From: an uncultured Phascolarctobacterium sp.
GTDB lineage: Bacteria; Bacillota; Negativicutes; Acidaminococcales; Acidaminococcaceae
Assembly (NCBI RefSeq): GCF_937920985.1
Contig: NZ_CALDXR010000052.1
Location: forward strand, 1 to 36,115
Reading direction: 5' to 3'
Length of the DNA: 36,115 nucleotides
The translations under genes were made by a program, and so were the position numbers. Below, piece after piece: positions 1-6,439 of this stretch. The notes below the pieces were generated by a model. It saw nothing but the letters and a program-made list of their open reading frames with translations. It did no database searches and was not told where the DNA came from. Positions within the stretch are counted from its first letter, which is position 1. The number at the start of each line of letters is the position of its first letter.

Positions 1-51
1 GGCGGCCGTACCGTTGGCGCTGGCGTTGTTTCCGAAGTAGAAGAGAAATAA
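1..51 (+). CDS. tuf: Elongation factor Tu, C-terminal end only
   Basis: The window opens inside a reading frame that ends GGRTVGAGVVSEVEEK followed by TAA at 49-51. This is the characteristic C-terminus of EF-Tu, the GTPase that brings aminoacyl-tRNA to the ribosome. Only the last 16 residues are present, so the assignment rests on this tail and on the setting, since tuf often precedes rpmG-secE-nusG in Firmicutes. A strong terminator follows 26 bases after the stop, so tuf and rpmG are separate transcription units. Confidence 0.85.
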   Translation, partial: GGRTVGAGVVSEVEEK

Positions 52-76
52 TTTTCCGGCATAGTAAGGCAAAATA

Positions 77-111
77 CAAGACCGGTCAGCTGTTGGCCGG
101 TCTTGATTTTT
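77..111 (+). terminator. Intrinsic terminator after tuf
   Basis: A 12-bp stem (77-88 with 94-105, one T-G pair) closes a 5-base loop and is followed by a run of T after one A. It isolates tuf from the rpmG-secE-nusG unit. Confidence 0.85.
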
Positions 112-194
112 CAAGACTGATTGCGAAAGAAACGCTTTAGAGCAGCCAGGTACTGAGCAGACAGAAAAAATTTGCGTCAGACGGATATTTATAG

Positions 195-223
195 TTGACA
201 TAAAGTGTTAACTGTGTTACTCT
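195..223 (+). promoter_or_regulatory. Probable promoter for rpmG-secE-nusG
   Basis: A perfect TTGACA -35 box (195-200) is followed after 17 bases by TACTCT (218-223), a weak -10. An overlapping TATATT (223-228) is the other possible -10, at a long spacing. It is the only good -35 box in the 170-base gap between the tuf terminator and rpmG. Confidence 0.55.
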
Positions 224-282
224 ATATTAGCGACAATTTGTGATTGGTTTTATTATTATGTACGTAAGCGAGGTGTAACTAA

Positions 283-432
283 ATGCGTAACCTGATTACT
301 TTGGCTTGCACTGAGTGCAAACAGAGAAACTACCAAACCAACAAAAACAAAAAGAACGATCCTGATCGTATCGAGCTCAATAAATATTGCAAGTTCTGCA
401 AAAAACACACTCTGCACAAAGAGACCAAATAA
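283..432 (+). CDS. rpmG: 50S ribosomal protein L33
   Basis: A 49-residue basic protein beginning MRNLITLACTECKQRNY. L33 is a small protein of the large ribosomal subunit near the E site. Two Cys-x-x-Cys pairs (C9/C12 and C36/C39) show the zinc-ribbon form, unlike the cysteine-free paralogue that many bacteria make under zinc limitation. The length is normal. An AGGTG ribosome site at 271-275 lies seven bases before the ATG. It sits directly before secE, the usual Firmicute position. No tRNA-Trp gene, often found in this interval, is present in the 46-base gap to secE. Confidence 0.95.
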   Translation: MRNLITLACTECKQRNYQTNKNKKNDPDRIELNKYCKFCKKHTLHKETK

Positions 433-478
433 TATTGGCTCGTGCGTAACCGGGTAGTAATAGCAAGGATGTGACAAG

Positions 479-697
479 ATGGCCGTTCCGGAAACTACAG
501 ACACTGAGAATAAGGGATTCAGCATTACAACCTTTCTTAGTGAAACTAAAGTAGAATTAAAAAAGGTTACCTGGCCTACCAAACAAGAGCTTATTGCTAA
601 CACTATAGTGGTAATTATTGCAGTTGTTTTGTGCGCAGCTCTAATCTGGATTATTGATTCCATCTTTAGTATGTTATTCCGCATGATTTTGCAATAA
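479..697 (+). CDS. secE: Preprotein translocase subunit SecE
   Basis: A 72-residue protein of the short, single-span SecE type. SecE clamps the two halves of SecY in the SecYEG protein-conducting channel of the inner membrane. Residues 20-40 form the conserved amphipathic region (FLSETKVELKKVTWPTKQE, with the KKVTWPT motif typical of the family). Residues 44-66 form one transmembrane helix. AAGGA at 465-469 is the ribosome site. The gene lies between rpmG and nusG, its standard place. Confidence 0.96.
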   Translation: MAVPETTDTENKGFSITTFLSETKVELKKVTWPTKQELIANTIVVIIAVVLCAALIWIIDSIFSMLFRMILQ

Positions 698-716
698 TGA
701 GCTGTTAGGCTTAAGT

Positions 717-752
717 AAGGAGGGAAGGGGAAGCGTTGCTTTCCGTTTATTC
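717..752 (+). promoter_or_regulatory. nusG ribosome site separated from the start by a hairpin
   Basis: The only good Shine-Dalgarno sequence for nusG, AAGGAGGG at 717-724, is 28 bases upstream of the ATG, too far to work directly. Between them GGAAGC (729-734) can pair with GCTTTCC (738-744) with one bulged T and a 3-base loop. Folding this hairpin brings the site to about 12 bases from the start. No in-frame alternative start codon lies closer to the site. Confidence 0.5.
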
Positions 753-1313
753 ATGGAAGAAGAAAAGCAAGGAAAACATTGGTATGTAATTCATACCTAT
801 TCTGGCTACGAAAATAAAGTACGCGCAAACCTGGAACGAAAAGTTCATTCCTTGGGTATGGAAAATGAAATTTTCCGTATTGAAATACCTACGGAAAAAG
901 AGGTTGAAATCACTTCGGATGGTAAGAAGAAAGTTGTCGAGCATAAGGTTTTCCCAGGCTATGTACTGGTGGAAATGATTGTAAATGAGCGCAACTGGTA
1001 TGCTGTCCGCAATACTGCAGGTGTAACTGGTTTCGTCGGTTCTGATTCTACCCACCCGACTCCGCTTACAGCTGAAGAAGTAAGGCAGATTATGCCTTCG
1101 ATGGGTATGGAAGTTGAAGCAACTGAAAAACCCGTTAAAATTGATTTTCAGTTACATCAGAAAGTTCGCATCAAGACTGCGCCCTTCATGGATTTTGATG
1201 GTACAGTTTGTGAAATCAACGAAGAAAAGGGTAAACTGAAGGTACTCGTTGATATCATGGGACGCGAAACTCCTGTTGAAATTGACTTTACACAAGTTGA
1301 AGAAATTGAGTAA
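753..1313 (+). CDS. nusG: Transcription termination/antitermination factor NusG
   Basis: A 186-residue protein. NusG binds the RNA polymerase clamp, acts on pausing and Rho-dependent termination, and links polymerase to ribosomes. The NGN domain spans about residues 8-115 (HWYVIHTYSGYENKV start, then FPGYVLVEM). A KOW domain follows at about 130-165 (the VRIKTAPFMDFDGTVCEIN stretch). Length and layout match the usual two-domain form. The stop overlaps the rplK ribosome site, so nusG and rplK are very likely co-transcribed and coupled. The start region is unusual and is described in the preceding entry. Confidence 0.97.
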   Translation: MEEEKQGKHWYVIHTYSGYENKVRANLERKVHSLGMENEIFRIEIPTEKEVEITSDGKKKVVEHKVFPGYVLVEMIVNERNWYAVRNTAGVTGFVGSDSTHPTPLTAEEVRQIMPSMGMEVEATEKPVKIDFQLHQKVRIKTAPFMDFDGTVCEINEEKGKLKVLVDIMGRETPVEIDFTQVEEIE

Positions 1314-1327
1314 GGAGGTGTAATTAA

Positions 1328-1753
1328 ATGCCGAAAAAAGTCGTTAAAATGGTAAAATTACAGGTACCGGCTGCTAAAGCTACTCCGGCTCCTCCGGTAG
1401 GTCCTGCACTTGGCCAGGCTGGTGTTAACATCATGGCCTTCGTTAAGGAATTTAACGCACGTACTGAGAAACAAGTTGGCCTCATCATTCCTGTTGAGAT
1501 CACTGTATTCGAAGATCGTTCCTTTACTTTCGTAACCAAAACCCCTCCGGCTGCAGTTCTGCTGAAGAAAGCTGCTGGTCTGGAAAAGGCTTCTGGTGAA
1601 CCTAACAAAAAGAAAGTTGCTAAACTCGGTCGTGACAAAGTTCGCGAAATCGCAGAAAGCAAAATGCAAGACCTCAATGCTGCAAACGTTGAAGCTGCTA
1701 TGAGAATGGTAGAAGGCACTGCACGTAGCATGGGTATTGTAATCGAAGACTAA
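1328..1753 (+). CDS. rplK: 50S ribosomal protein L11
   Basis: A 141-residue protein, the standard length for L11. L11 binds the GTPase-associated region of 23S rRNA and forms the base of the L7/L12 stalk. The N-terminal domain has KLQVPAAKATPAPPVGPALG, the proline-rich linker region typical of the family. The C-terminal RNA-binding domain runs from about residue 75, with the MEGTARSMGI-like end seen here as VEGTARSMGIVIED. AAGGAGGTG at 1312-1320 overlaps the nusG stop. It is followed by rplA after 68 bases that carry an L1-target-like hairpin. Confidence 0.97.
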   Translation: MPKKVVKMVKLQVPAAKATPAPPVGPALGQAGVNIMAFVKEFNARTEKQVGLIIPVEITVFEDRSFTFVTKTPPAAVLLKKAAGLEKASGEPNKKKVAKLGRDKVREIAESKMQDLNAANVEAAMRMVEGTARSMGIVIED

Positions 1754-1775
1754 TTTTAAACAGTCTTCTCATTTA

Positions 1776-1810
1776 GTGGGAGGCAAAAGCCGCTTGTACC
1801 ACATAGGAGG
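1776..1810 (+). promoter_or_regulatory. Probable L1-binding autoregulatory hairpin before rplA
   Basis: The order is GTGG (1776-1779), GA, GGC (1782-1784), an AAAA loop, GCC (1789-1791), GCTTGTA, then CCAC (1799-1802). This reproduces the order of the L1 site in 23S rRNA helices 76-77 as I recall it: a GUGG stem, a GA bulge, a GGC/GCC stem, a purine-rich longer strand, and CCAC. L1 is known to repress its own mRNA through such mimics. The rplA ribosome site AGGAGG (1805-1810) starts three bases after the stem, so L1 binding would block rplA. The stems are short, so this is inference from motif order. Confidence 0.6.
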
Positions 1811-1821
1811 AATTCATAACA

Positions 1822-2514
1822 ATGGGCAAAAAGTATGCTGACGCTTTGAAATTAATCGAAGCTGACAAATTCTACTCTCCGAAAGAAGCAGTAGCTCTGG
1901 TTAAGAAAACCGCTGCTACTAAATTCGACAGCACTGTTGAAGTTGCTTTCCGTCTGGGCGTTAACCCTAAATACCCTGATCAGCAAGTTCGTGGTGCACT
2001 GGTTCTGCCGAACGGCACTGGTAAATCCAAGACTGTTATGGTTTTTGCTAAAGGCCCCAAAGTTGCAGAAGCAGAAGCTGCCGGCGCAGATTTCGTTGGC
2101 GGTGAAGAATATGTTGATAAAATCAAGAACGGCTGGATGGCATTTGACGTGTGCATCGCAACCCCGGATATGATGGGTCTTGTTGGTCGTCTTGGTAAAA
2201 TCCTTGGCCCTCGTGGTTTAATGCCTAACCCGAAGGTTGGTACCGTTACCATGGACGTAACCCGTGCCGTTAAGGAATCCAAAGCTGGTAAAATCGAGTA
2301 TCGTACCGATAAATCCGGCAACGTACAAGCTCCTATCGGTAAAGCATCCTTTACTGAAGAGCAACTGTTACAAAACTACATGACTTTGGCTGATACCCTG
2401 GTTAAGGTTAAACCGGCTGGTGCTAAAGGTCAGTACATGAAGACTATCACCATGTCCTGCACCATGGGCCCTGGCGTCAAAGTTGATGTCCTGAAAGCTA
2501 ACAGCGACAAATAA
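1822..2514 (+). CDS. rplA: 50S ribosomal protein L1
   Basis: A 230-residue protein matching the usual L1 length. L1 forms the mobile stalk beside the ribosomal E site and assists deacylated tRNA release; it also represses translation of its own operon. Visible signatures are the family core LGKILGPRGLMPNPKVGTV near residues 126-144 and the C-terminal GPGVKVD. AGGAGG at 1805-1810 lies 11 bases before the ATG. The upstream gap carries an rRNA-like hairpin that would suit L1 feedback. An L10 leader follows. Confidence 0.97.
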   Translation: MGKKYADALKLIEADKFYSPKEAVALVKKTAATKFDSTVEVAFRLGVNPKYPDQQVRGALVLPNGTGKSKTVMVFAKGPKVAEAEAAGADFVGGEEYVDKIKNGWMAFDVCIATPDMMGLVGRLGKILGPRGLMPNPKVGTVTMDVTRAVKESKAGKIEYRTDKSGNVQAPIGKASFTEEQLLQNYMTLADTLVKVKPAGAKGQYMKTITMSCTMGPGVKVDVLKANSDK

Positions 2515-2547
2515 TTGTAGTTTTACTTAATTTTACTAAATCAGAAG

Positions 2548-2665
2548 ATAATCGGGCCATAGACAGCAGGTGCCACGTGCGTAAGTTTTAACTACGCCTG
2601 CCGAGGCTGGAGCGTGAAGATATATTAGACCTTCCGACCTCCGGCTACGGCCGAGAGGTCTTTTT
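2548..2665 (+). ncRNA. L10 ribosomal leader with intrinsic terminator
   Basis: The 190-base rplA-rplJ gap holds the hallmarks of the Firmicute L10 leader (Rfam L10_leader): AGACAGCAGG near 2561, a GCAGG/CCTGC helix (2566-2570 with 2597-2601), and the CCGAGGCT segment after it. L10(L12)4 is known to bind this RNA. Downstream, GACCTC-CGGC, a TACG loop, GCCG-A-GAGGTC and five T residues (2636-2665) form an intrinsic terminator. An upstream AGACC (2627-2631) can pair with the terminator's 3' arm, giving a competing fold. Excess L10 would be expected to favour termination and lower rplJL expression. Confidence 0.9.
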
Positions 2666-2704
2666 GATTTAATAAAAACATCAAAAAAAGGAGGTGCAAT
2701 CTAA

Positions 2705-3232
2705 ATGGCAGTTATTAGACCTGAAAAAGTAGCTAAAGTTGCTGAAATTCAAGAGTTGCTTTCTAACTCCAAATGCACTATTTTAGTTGACTTCTGCGGT
2801 TTAACTGTTGCTCAGGATACCGAGCTGCGTCGCAAAATGCGTGAAGCTGGCGTTCACTACAATGTAGTTAAGAACACTCTGCTGCGTATTGCTGCAGAAC
2901 AAGCTGGTATTGAAGGTCTGGAACCTTCTCTGGAGAAAAACACCGCTATTGCTGTTTCCCCGGAAGATCCTGTTGCAGTTGCAAAAATCGTTTGCGAATT
3001 CGCAAAAGAAAACAAAGAACTGAAAGTTAAAGTTGGCGTTCTTGATGGCAAAGTTATCGGTGCTGACGAAATCAAAGCATTGGCTTCTCTGCCGCCGAAA
3101 GAAGTTCTTATTGCCAAGATGCTGGGCAGCATGAATGCTCCTATCAGCGGTTTTGTCAATGTACTTCAAGGTACTATCCGCAATGTCGTATATGCTCTGG
3201 AAGCTGTACGCAAACAAAAAGAGTCCGCTTAA
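2705..3232 (+). CDS. rplJ: 50S ribosomal protein L10
   Basis: A 175-residue protein beginning MAVIRPEKVAKVAEIQELL. L10 anchors the L7/L12 dimers through its C-terminal helix and binds 23S rRNA with its N-terminal domain. The segment VDFCGLTVAQDTELRRKMRE (residues 28-47) is the expected RNA-binding part. The final helix, rich in A, L and V (about 145-175), is where L12 dimers dock. AAAGGAGGTG at 2687-2696 is a strong ribosome site. The leader upstream suggests autogenous control by the L10-L12 complex. Confidence 0.97.
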   Translation: MAVIRPEKVAKVAEIQELLSNSKCTILVDFCGLTVAQDTELRRKMREAGVHYNVVKNTLLRIAAEQAGIEGLEPSLEKNTAIAVSPEDPVAVAKIVCEFAKENKELKVKVGVLDGKVIGADEIKALASLPPKEVLIAKMLGSMNAPISGFVNVLQGTIRNVVYALEAVRKQKESA

Positions 3233-3297
3233 TTCGCGGCGTGCTGCATAAGGCAGCTTAAAAAATAAAAACTTACTTATTATTGGAGGTAACTATA

Positions 3298-3669
3298 ATG
3301 AATAAAGATCAAATCATCGAAGCTATTGAATCCATGACCGTACTCGAGCTGTCCGAACTGGTTAAAGCTCTGGAAGAAAAATTCGGCGTATCCGCAGCTG
3401 CTCCGGTAGCTGTTGCTGCTGCTCCGGCTGCTGGCGGCGAAGCTGCTGCAGCTGAAAAAACTGAATTCGACGTAATCCTGACTTCCGCTGGCGCTTCCAA
3501 AATCGGCGTAATCAAAGCTGTTCGCGAAGCTACCGGCCTGGGCCTGAAGGAAGCTAAAGAGCTGGTTGACGGCGCTCCGAAAGCTATCAAAGAAAAAATC
3601 TCCAAAGCTGACGCTGACGCTCTGAAAGAGAAACTGGAAGCTGCTGGCGCAACTGTAGAAGTTAAATAA
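3298..3669 (+). CDS. rplL: 50S ribosomal protein L7/L12
   Basis: A 123-residue acidic protein, normal for L7/L12, which recruits translational GTPases. The N-terminal dimerisation region is residues 1-32, an Ala/Gly/Pro-rich hinge covers about 33-53, and the C-terminal factor-binding domain has KIGVIKAVREATGLGLKEAK. I chose ATG 3298 because GGAGGT at 3285-3290 sits eight bases before it; an in-frame TTG at 3283 overlaps that site and cannot be the start. Codons are strongly biased to GCT, GAA and AAA, as expected for very high expression. A terminator follows, so rpoB is not reached from here. Confidence 0.97.
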   Translation: MNKDQIIEAIESMTVLELSELVKALEEKFGVSAAAPVAVAAAPAAGGEAAAAEKTEFDVILTSAGASKIGVIKAVREATGLGLKEAKELVDGAPKAIKEKISKADADALKEKLEAAGATVEVK

Positions 3670-3694
3670 TCTTGCTTGCTACGCTAGTAGCACA

Positions 3695-3762
3695 ATAGAT
3701 TGTTGATTCGTCTGCAATCCGACTCCCGATGCACTTAGGTGTGTCGGGAGTTTTTTGATTTT
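3695..3762 (+). repeat. Direct repeat, copy 1 (rplL terminator region)
   Basis: From ATAGATTG through the terminator and its GATTTT tail, this segment recurs at 4483-4552 with one base change (G3728 versus A4516) and two extra T residues in the second T-run. The copies are 788 bases apart and bracket the esterase-like gene. Confidence 0.93.
3722..3756 (+). terminator. Intrinsic terminator of the rplJL unit
   Basis: ACTCCCGA (3722-3729) pairs with TCGGGAGT (3744-3751). The helix continues inward for five more pairs to a TTAG loop and is followed by six T residues. Confidence 0.93.
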
Positions 3763-3814
3763 CTGCCTCAAAGAATATATAATATTTTAAACAGAACCAG
3801 GAGGTGAGTAGGGG

Positions 3815-4474
3815 ATGCAAGTTAATTATCAAGGCAATTGTGATGCACAAATAGTCTTGCTCCAAATAATAGGAGAGCATGAGTTACCGTTAATCGATGA
3901 AGAGCTTTCTCAGATAAAAGCTATAACGCAGAGTACAGATTTTTTGTTAATTACAGTGCAGGTCGATAACTGGAACGACGACCTTTCGCCATGGGTTGCA
4001 GAGCCGATTTTTGGAGATGCTGCCTTTGCCGGCAATGCGGAAAAACTTCTAACACGTATAAAAAATGAAGTAATTGTTCCGTTATTAAGTGAGCATCAAG
4101 ATATAAAGATTTTTGCGGGCGGCTATTCCTTAGCCGGATTATTTGTATTGTGGGCGGCTTATCAAACAAATTTATTCGAAGGTATAGCAGCAGTATCTCC
4201 GTCTGTGTGGTTTCCTAAATTTGTTGATTTTGTGCATAACAACAAAATATTAACCAATAGAGTCTATTTAAGTCTTGGCGATAAGGAGGCAAAGACACGT
4301 AACCCAATAATGGCACAGGTGGCAAATGATATTCGTGATGTGTATCGCTCATTAAGAGATCATAGGTTGAGCAGTATTCTTGTTTGGAATCAGGGAAATC
4401 ATTTTAAGGAACCTGCGCTGCGCATGGCAAAAGGATTTGCTTGGTTGATGAGCTATGAAAAGATTCACTCATAA
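3815..4474 (+). CDS. Putative esterase-like alpha/beta hydrolase
   Basis: A 219-residue protein with an alpha/beta-hydrolase layout, probably of the esterase D/enterochelin-esterase type. The nucleophile elbow is GYSLAG, with S105 as the likely catalytic serine. D156 or E158 (SLGDKE) and H196 (NQGNHF) are placed to complete the triad. There is no signal peptide, so it is likely cytoplasmic. AGGAGGTG at 3799-3806 is a strong ribosome site. Substrate is unknown. Base and codon use are unlike the ribosomal neighbours: ATA, TTA, AGA and AGG codons are common here and nearly absent next door. Together with the flanking duplicated terminator this suggests later insertion. It is slightly short for the family. 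Confidence 0.8.
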   Translation: MQVNYQGNCDAQIVLLQIIGEHELPLIDEELSQIKAITQSTDFLLITVQVDNWNDDLSPWVAEPIFGDAAFAGNAEKLLTRIKNEVIVPLLSEHQDIKIFAGGYSLAGLFVLWAAYQTNLFEGIAAVSPSVWFPKFVDFVHNNKILTNRVYLSLGDKEAKTRNPIMAQVANDIRDVYRSLRDHRLSSILVWNQGNHFKEPALRMAKGFAWLMSYEKIHS

Positions 4475-4482
4475 GAACACCT

Positions 4483-4552
4483 ATAGATTGTTGATTCGTC
4501 TGCAATCCGACTCCCAATGCACTTAGGTGTGTCGGGAGTTTTTTTTGATTTT
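4483..4552 (+). repeat. Direct repeat, copy 2
   Basis: Near-perfect second copy of 3695-3762, starting nine bases after the stop of the esterase-like gene. See copy 1 for the differences. Confidence 0.93.
4510..4546 (+). terminator. Intrinsic terminator of the esterase-like gene
   Basis: Same hairpin as the rplL terminator but with G to A at 4516, which leaves one A-C mismatch in the stem. The T-run is eight bases long, two more than in the rplL copy. Confidence 0.88.
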
Positions 4553-4593
4553 GTGAATGAAGCATAGTCATAGTGCAATTCAGCTGCTTCTTA

Positions 4594-4602
4594 TGCTATA
4601 AT
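4594..4602 (+). promoter_or_regulatory. Extended -10 promoter for the lipoprotein gene
   Basis: TGC directly followed by a perfect TATAAT (4597-4602) is an extended -10 element. There is no convincing -35 box, which is acceptable for this promoter type. Transcription would start near 4609, about 58 bases before the lipoprotein start. Confidence 0.55.
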
Positions 4603-4666
4603 ATAAAAGATGACCTACTATATTGCTGTGTAAAAATGATAGAGATTTTTTATAAAGGAGTTTCAT

Positions 4667-5110
4667 ATGCTTACAGACGAAAAACGTAAAAAGCTTTTGG
4701 CCGGTGCGCTGGCGGTAGTTATGCTGACAGGTGTTGCCGGCTGTGGTAACGATAAAGACAGTGAGTGGAAGAATGATAACTCTGCTCAGAATAATCAAGA
4801 TGAAAAGAAGGATGAAGATAACGGCGGCGGCTTTTTTCATGGCTTCTTTCCCTGGTACTTTATCGGTCGTACCTTTGGCGTAGGACCTGCAGCAGGTGTG
4901 CGCACTGCGCCTGCTGCTAATACGAAGCAGGATAATACAGCTGCTGGTTCAGCTACTGCCAGAGATAGCAGTAATGCAGCTAATGGCGCCTCTGTGCAGC
5001 AGGGAACTGCAGGAAGCACGCAAAATTCCAAGCTCGGCAGTACGGGAAGCACAGGCAAAAGCGGCATCGGCAGTGGCATGAGCCGCTCCAGCGGCAGCGC
5101 AATTTCCTGA
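4667..5110 (+). CDS. Small low-complexity lipoprotein, YgiB-like by context
   Basis: A 147-residue predicted lipoprotein. Positive residues, a hydrophobic stretch (10-22) and the lipobox V23-A24-G25-C26 indicate cleavage before C26 and lipidation. The mature part is acidic and Asn-rich (27-52), then has a Gly/Phe patch with FFPWYFIGRTFG (about 57-71). The rest is a long Ser/Gly/Thr/Ala-rich tail ending in GSGMSRSSGS-type sequence. This layout, an aromatic Gly-rich core plus a low-complexity Ser/Gly tail, resembles E. coli YgiB, which is likewise encoded beside an ATP-grasp gene (ygiC). The function is not known. AAAGGAG lies six bases before the ATG. Its stop overlaps the ribosome site of the next gene. 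Confidence 0.8.
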   Translation: MLTDEKRKKLLAGALAVVMLTGVAGCGNDKDSEWKNDNSAQNNQDEKKDEDNGGGFFHGFFPWYFIGRTFGVGPAAGVRTAPAANTKQDNTAAGSATARDSSNAANGASVQQGTAGSTQNSKLGSTGSTGKSGIGSGMSRSSGSAIS

Positions 5111-5120
5111 GGTGATGAAG

Positions 5121-6419
5121 ATGTATAAATATCGTAAGCCTGATACCTGGCTTGATAAAATTGATTTGAATATTATGCCGTATGTGGATGCGCCGGAGTG
5201 GGAAAACCGTTATCCTACTATCAGCGCGCTGCTTATGAGCAATGCCAATAAGCGTGAGCTGCAGCGCATCAGTGCCGGCCTTACAGCAGCACTGTCACGC
5301 CTGGCAGAGGCTTTGCGTACCAATAATAATGGCGCAATGCCCTTTAATCTGTTTAATATGACGGATAAGCTCACACCGTATATCCTTGCGGATAACTCGG
5401 ATCATGTGAGCTATATCAGCCGTCTTGACTTTGTAAAGAATACTGACGGCTGCTATAAGCTGGTAGAGATCAATTCGGATACTCCTTGCGCCTTGCCGGA
5501 AACATTTTATGCCAACAAGGTAGCGGAAGCATATTTTGCTAAGGAGTACGGCCTGCATCTGCAGCCGCGTTCGGATGGTGAGGAGCTGGCAGAGCCCTTT
5601 TTAAAGCTGTTGGAACAGCCTAAATATGCAGATAAGGATGTAGTGCGCATTGCTTTTGCTGCTGATAAAGGCTACAGTGAGGATTGGGCTAACGCCAAAT
5701 TTTTATTTGAGCGTGTGCAAGAGGTGTTGCGTGAACGCATTTTGAGCAAGCAGCCATTTGTTTGTCGCCTTGTCAGTTTAGATGAGCTTATAGTGCATGA
5801 TGACGGAGTTTACATTCCCAACGAAATTTTCAATAATAAGGAAGATAAGCTTGATATCCTCTATCGTCTGCATCCGCTGGAGCTTTTGATGGATGATGAA
5901 AGCGAGGATGGCTATCCTGTTGGCTTAAAGCTCATGGAGTTAGCTAATTTTGGTGCTGTTGATCTGGTTAATCCGGTAAAATCCATTGTACTGCAGAATA
6001 AAGCACTGCTGGCACTGGCATGGTATTTATATCAGCATCGTCTGTTCTGGACACCGCAGGAGGAAGAACTGTTGGCTGCGCATTTAACGCCGACCTATTT
6101 GGACAGCAAGCAGTTGGCTGGACAGCGTTATATTAAGAAGCCTATCTTTGGGCGTGAGGGTGCAGGCATTGCTATTGTAGAGCCTGATGGTGCGCTGAGC
6201 TACGAGGCGGAGGAATGCGATGACTGCGATTTGATTTACCAGCAGTTTCTTCCTTCAGCAGATGTACAGCAGGAAACAGATAACGGTGAGGCAACTGGCA
6301 AGTATACTTATTCCTGCTTTGTGATCAACGGTAAAGCGTCGGAGACCTTTGTGCGTTTGCAGCCGGGAGAAATTACCGGTGTAGAAGCATATTTTGTACC
6401 TGTTCTTGACGAAAAGTAA
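5121..6419 (+). CDS. Glutathionylspermidine synthase-family ATP-grasp ligase
   Basis: A 432-residue protein of the GSP_synth family (Pfam PF03738), the C-terminal ATP-grasp synthetase half of E. coli glutathionylspermidine synthetase and of YgiC/YjfC. No amidase domain is present. Visible motifs are VEINSDTPCALPETF near residue 115, probably part of the active site, and KKPIFGREGAGI near 338, the nucleotide-binding glycine loop. The family joins an amine to a peptide carboxylate using ATP, but substrates of stand-alone members are unsettled. I chose ATG 5121 because GAGGTG at 5109-5114 fits it; GTG 5112 and ATG 5115 overlap that site. It is translationally coupled to the lipoprotein gene upstream. 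Confidence 0.87.
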   Translation: MYKYRKPDTWLDKIDLNIMPYVDAPEWENRYPTISALLMSNANKRELQRISAGLTAALSRLAEALRTNNNGAMPFNLFNMTDKLTPYILADNSDHVSYISRLDFVKNTDGCYKLVEINSDTPCALPETFYANKVAEAYFAKEYGLHLQPRSDGEELAEPFLKLLEQPKYADKDVVRIAFAADKGYSEDWANAKFLFERVQEVLRERILSKQPFVCRLVSLDELIVHDDGVYIPNEIFNNKEDKLDILYRLHPLELLMDDESEDGYPVGLKLMELANFGAVDLVNPVKSIVLQNKALLALAWYLYQHRLFWTPQEEELLAAHLTPTYLDSKQLAGQRYIKKPIFGREGAGIAIVEPDGALSYEAEECDDCDLIYQQFLPSADVQQETDNGEATGKYTYSCFVINGKASETFVRLQPGEITGVEAYFVPVLDEK

Positions 6420-6439
6420 GAATTTGAGGAGTCCATAAA

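Noticed and set aside
433..478. Possible tRNA-Trp gene before secE
   Set aside because: This is a common location in Firmicutes, but the 46-base gap is too short and has no anticodon-arm or T-arm sequence.
1746..1775. GAAGAC/GTCTTC inverted repeat at the rplK stop as a terminator
   Set aside because: The loop is long and AT-rich, the stem is only 6 bp and there is no T-run; transcription must continue into rplA.
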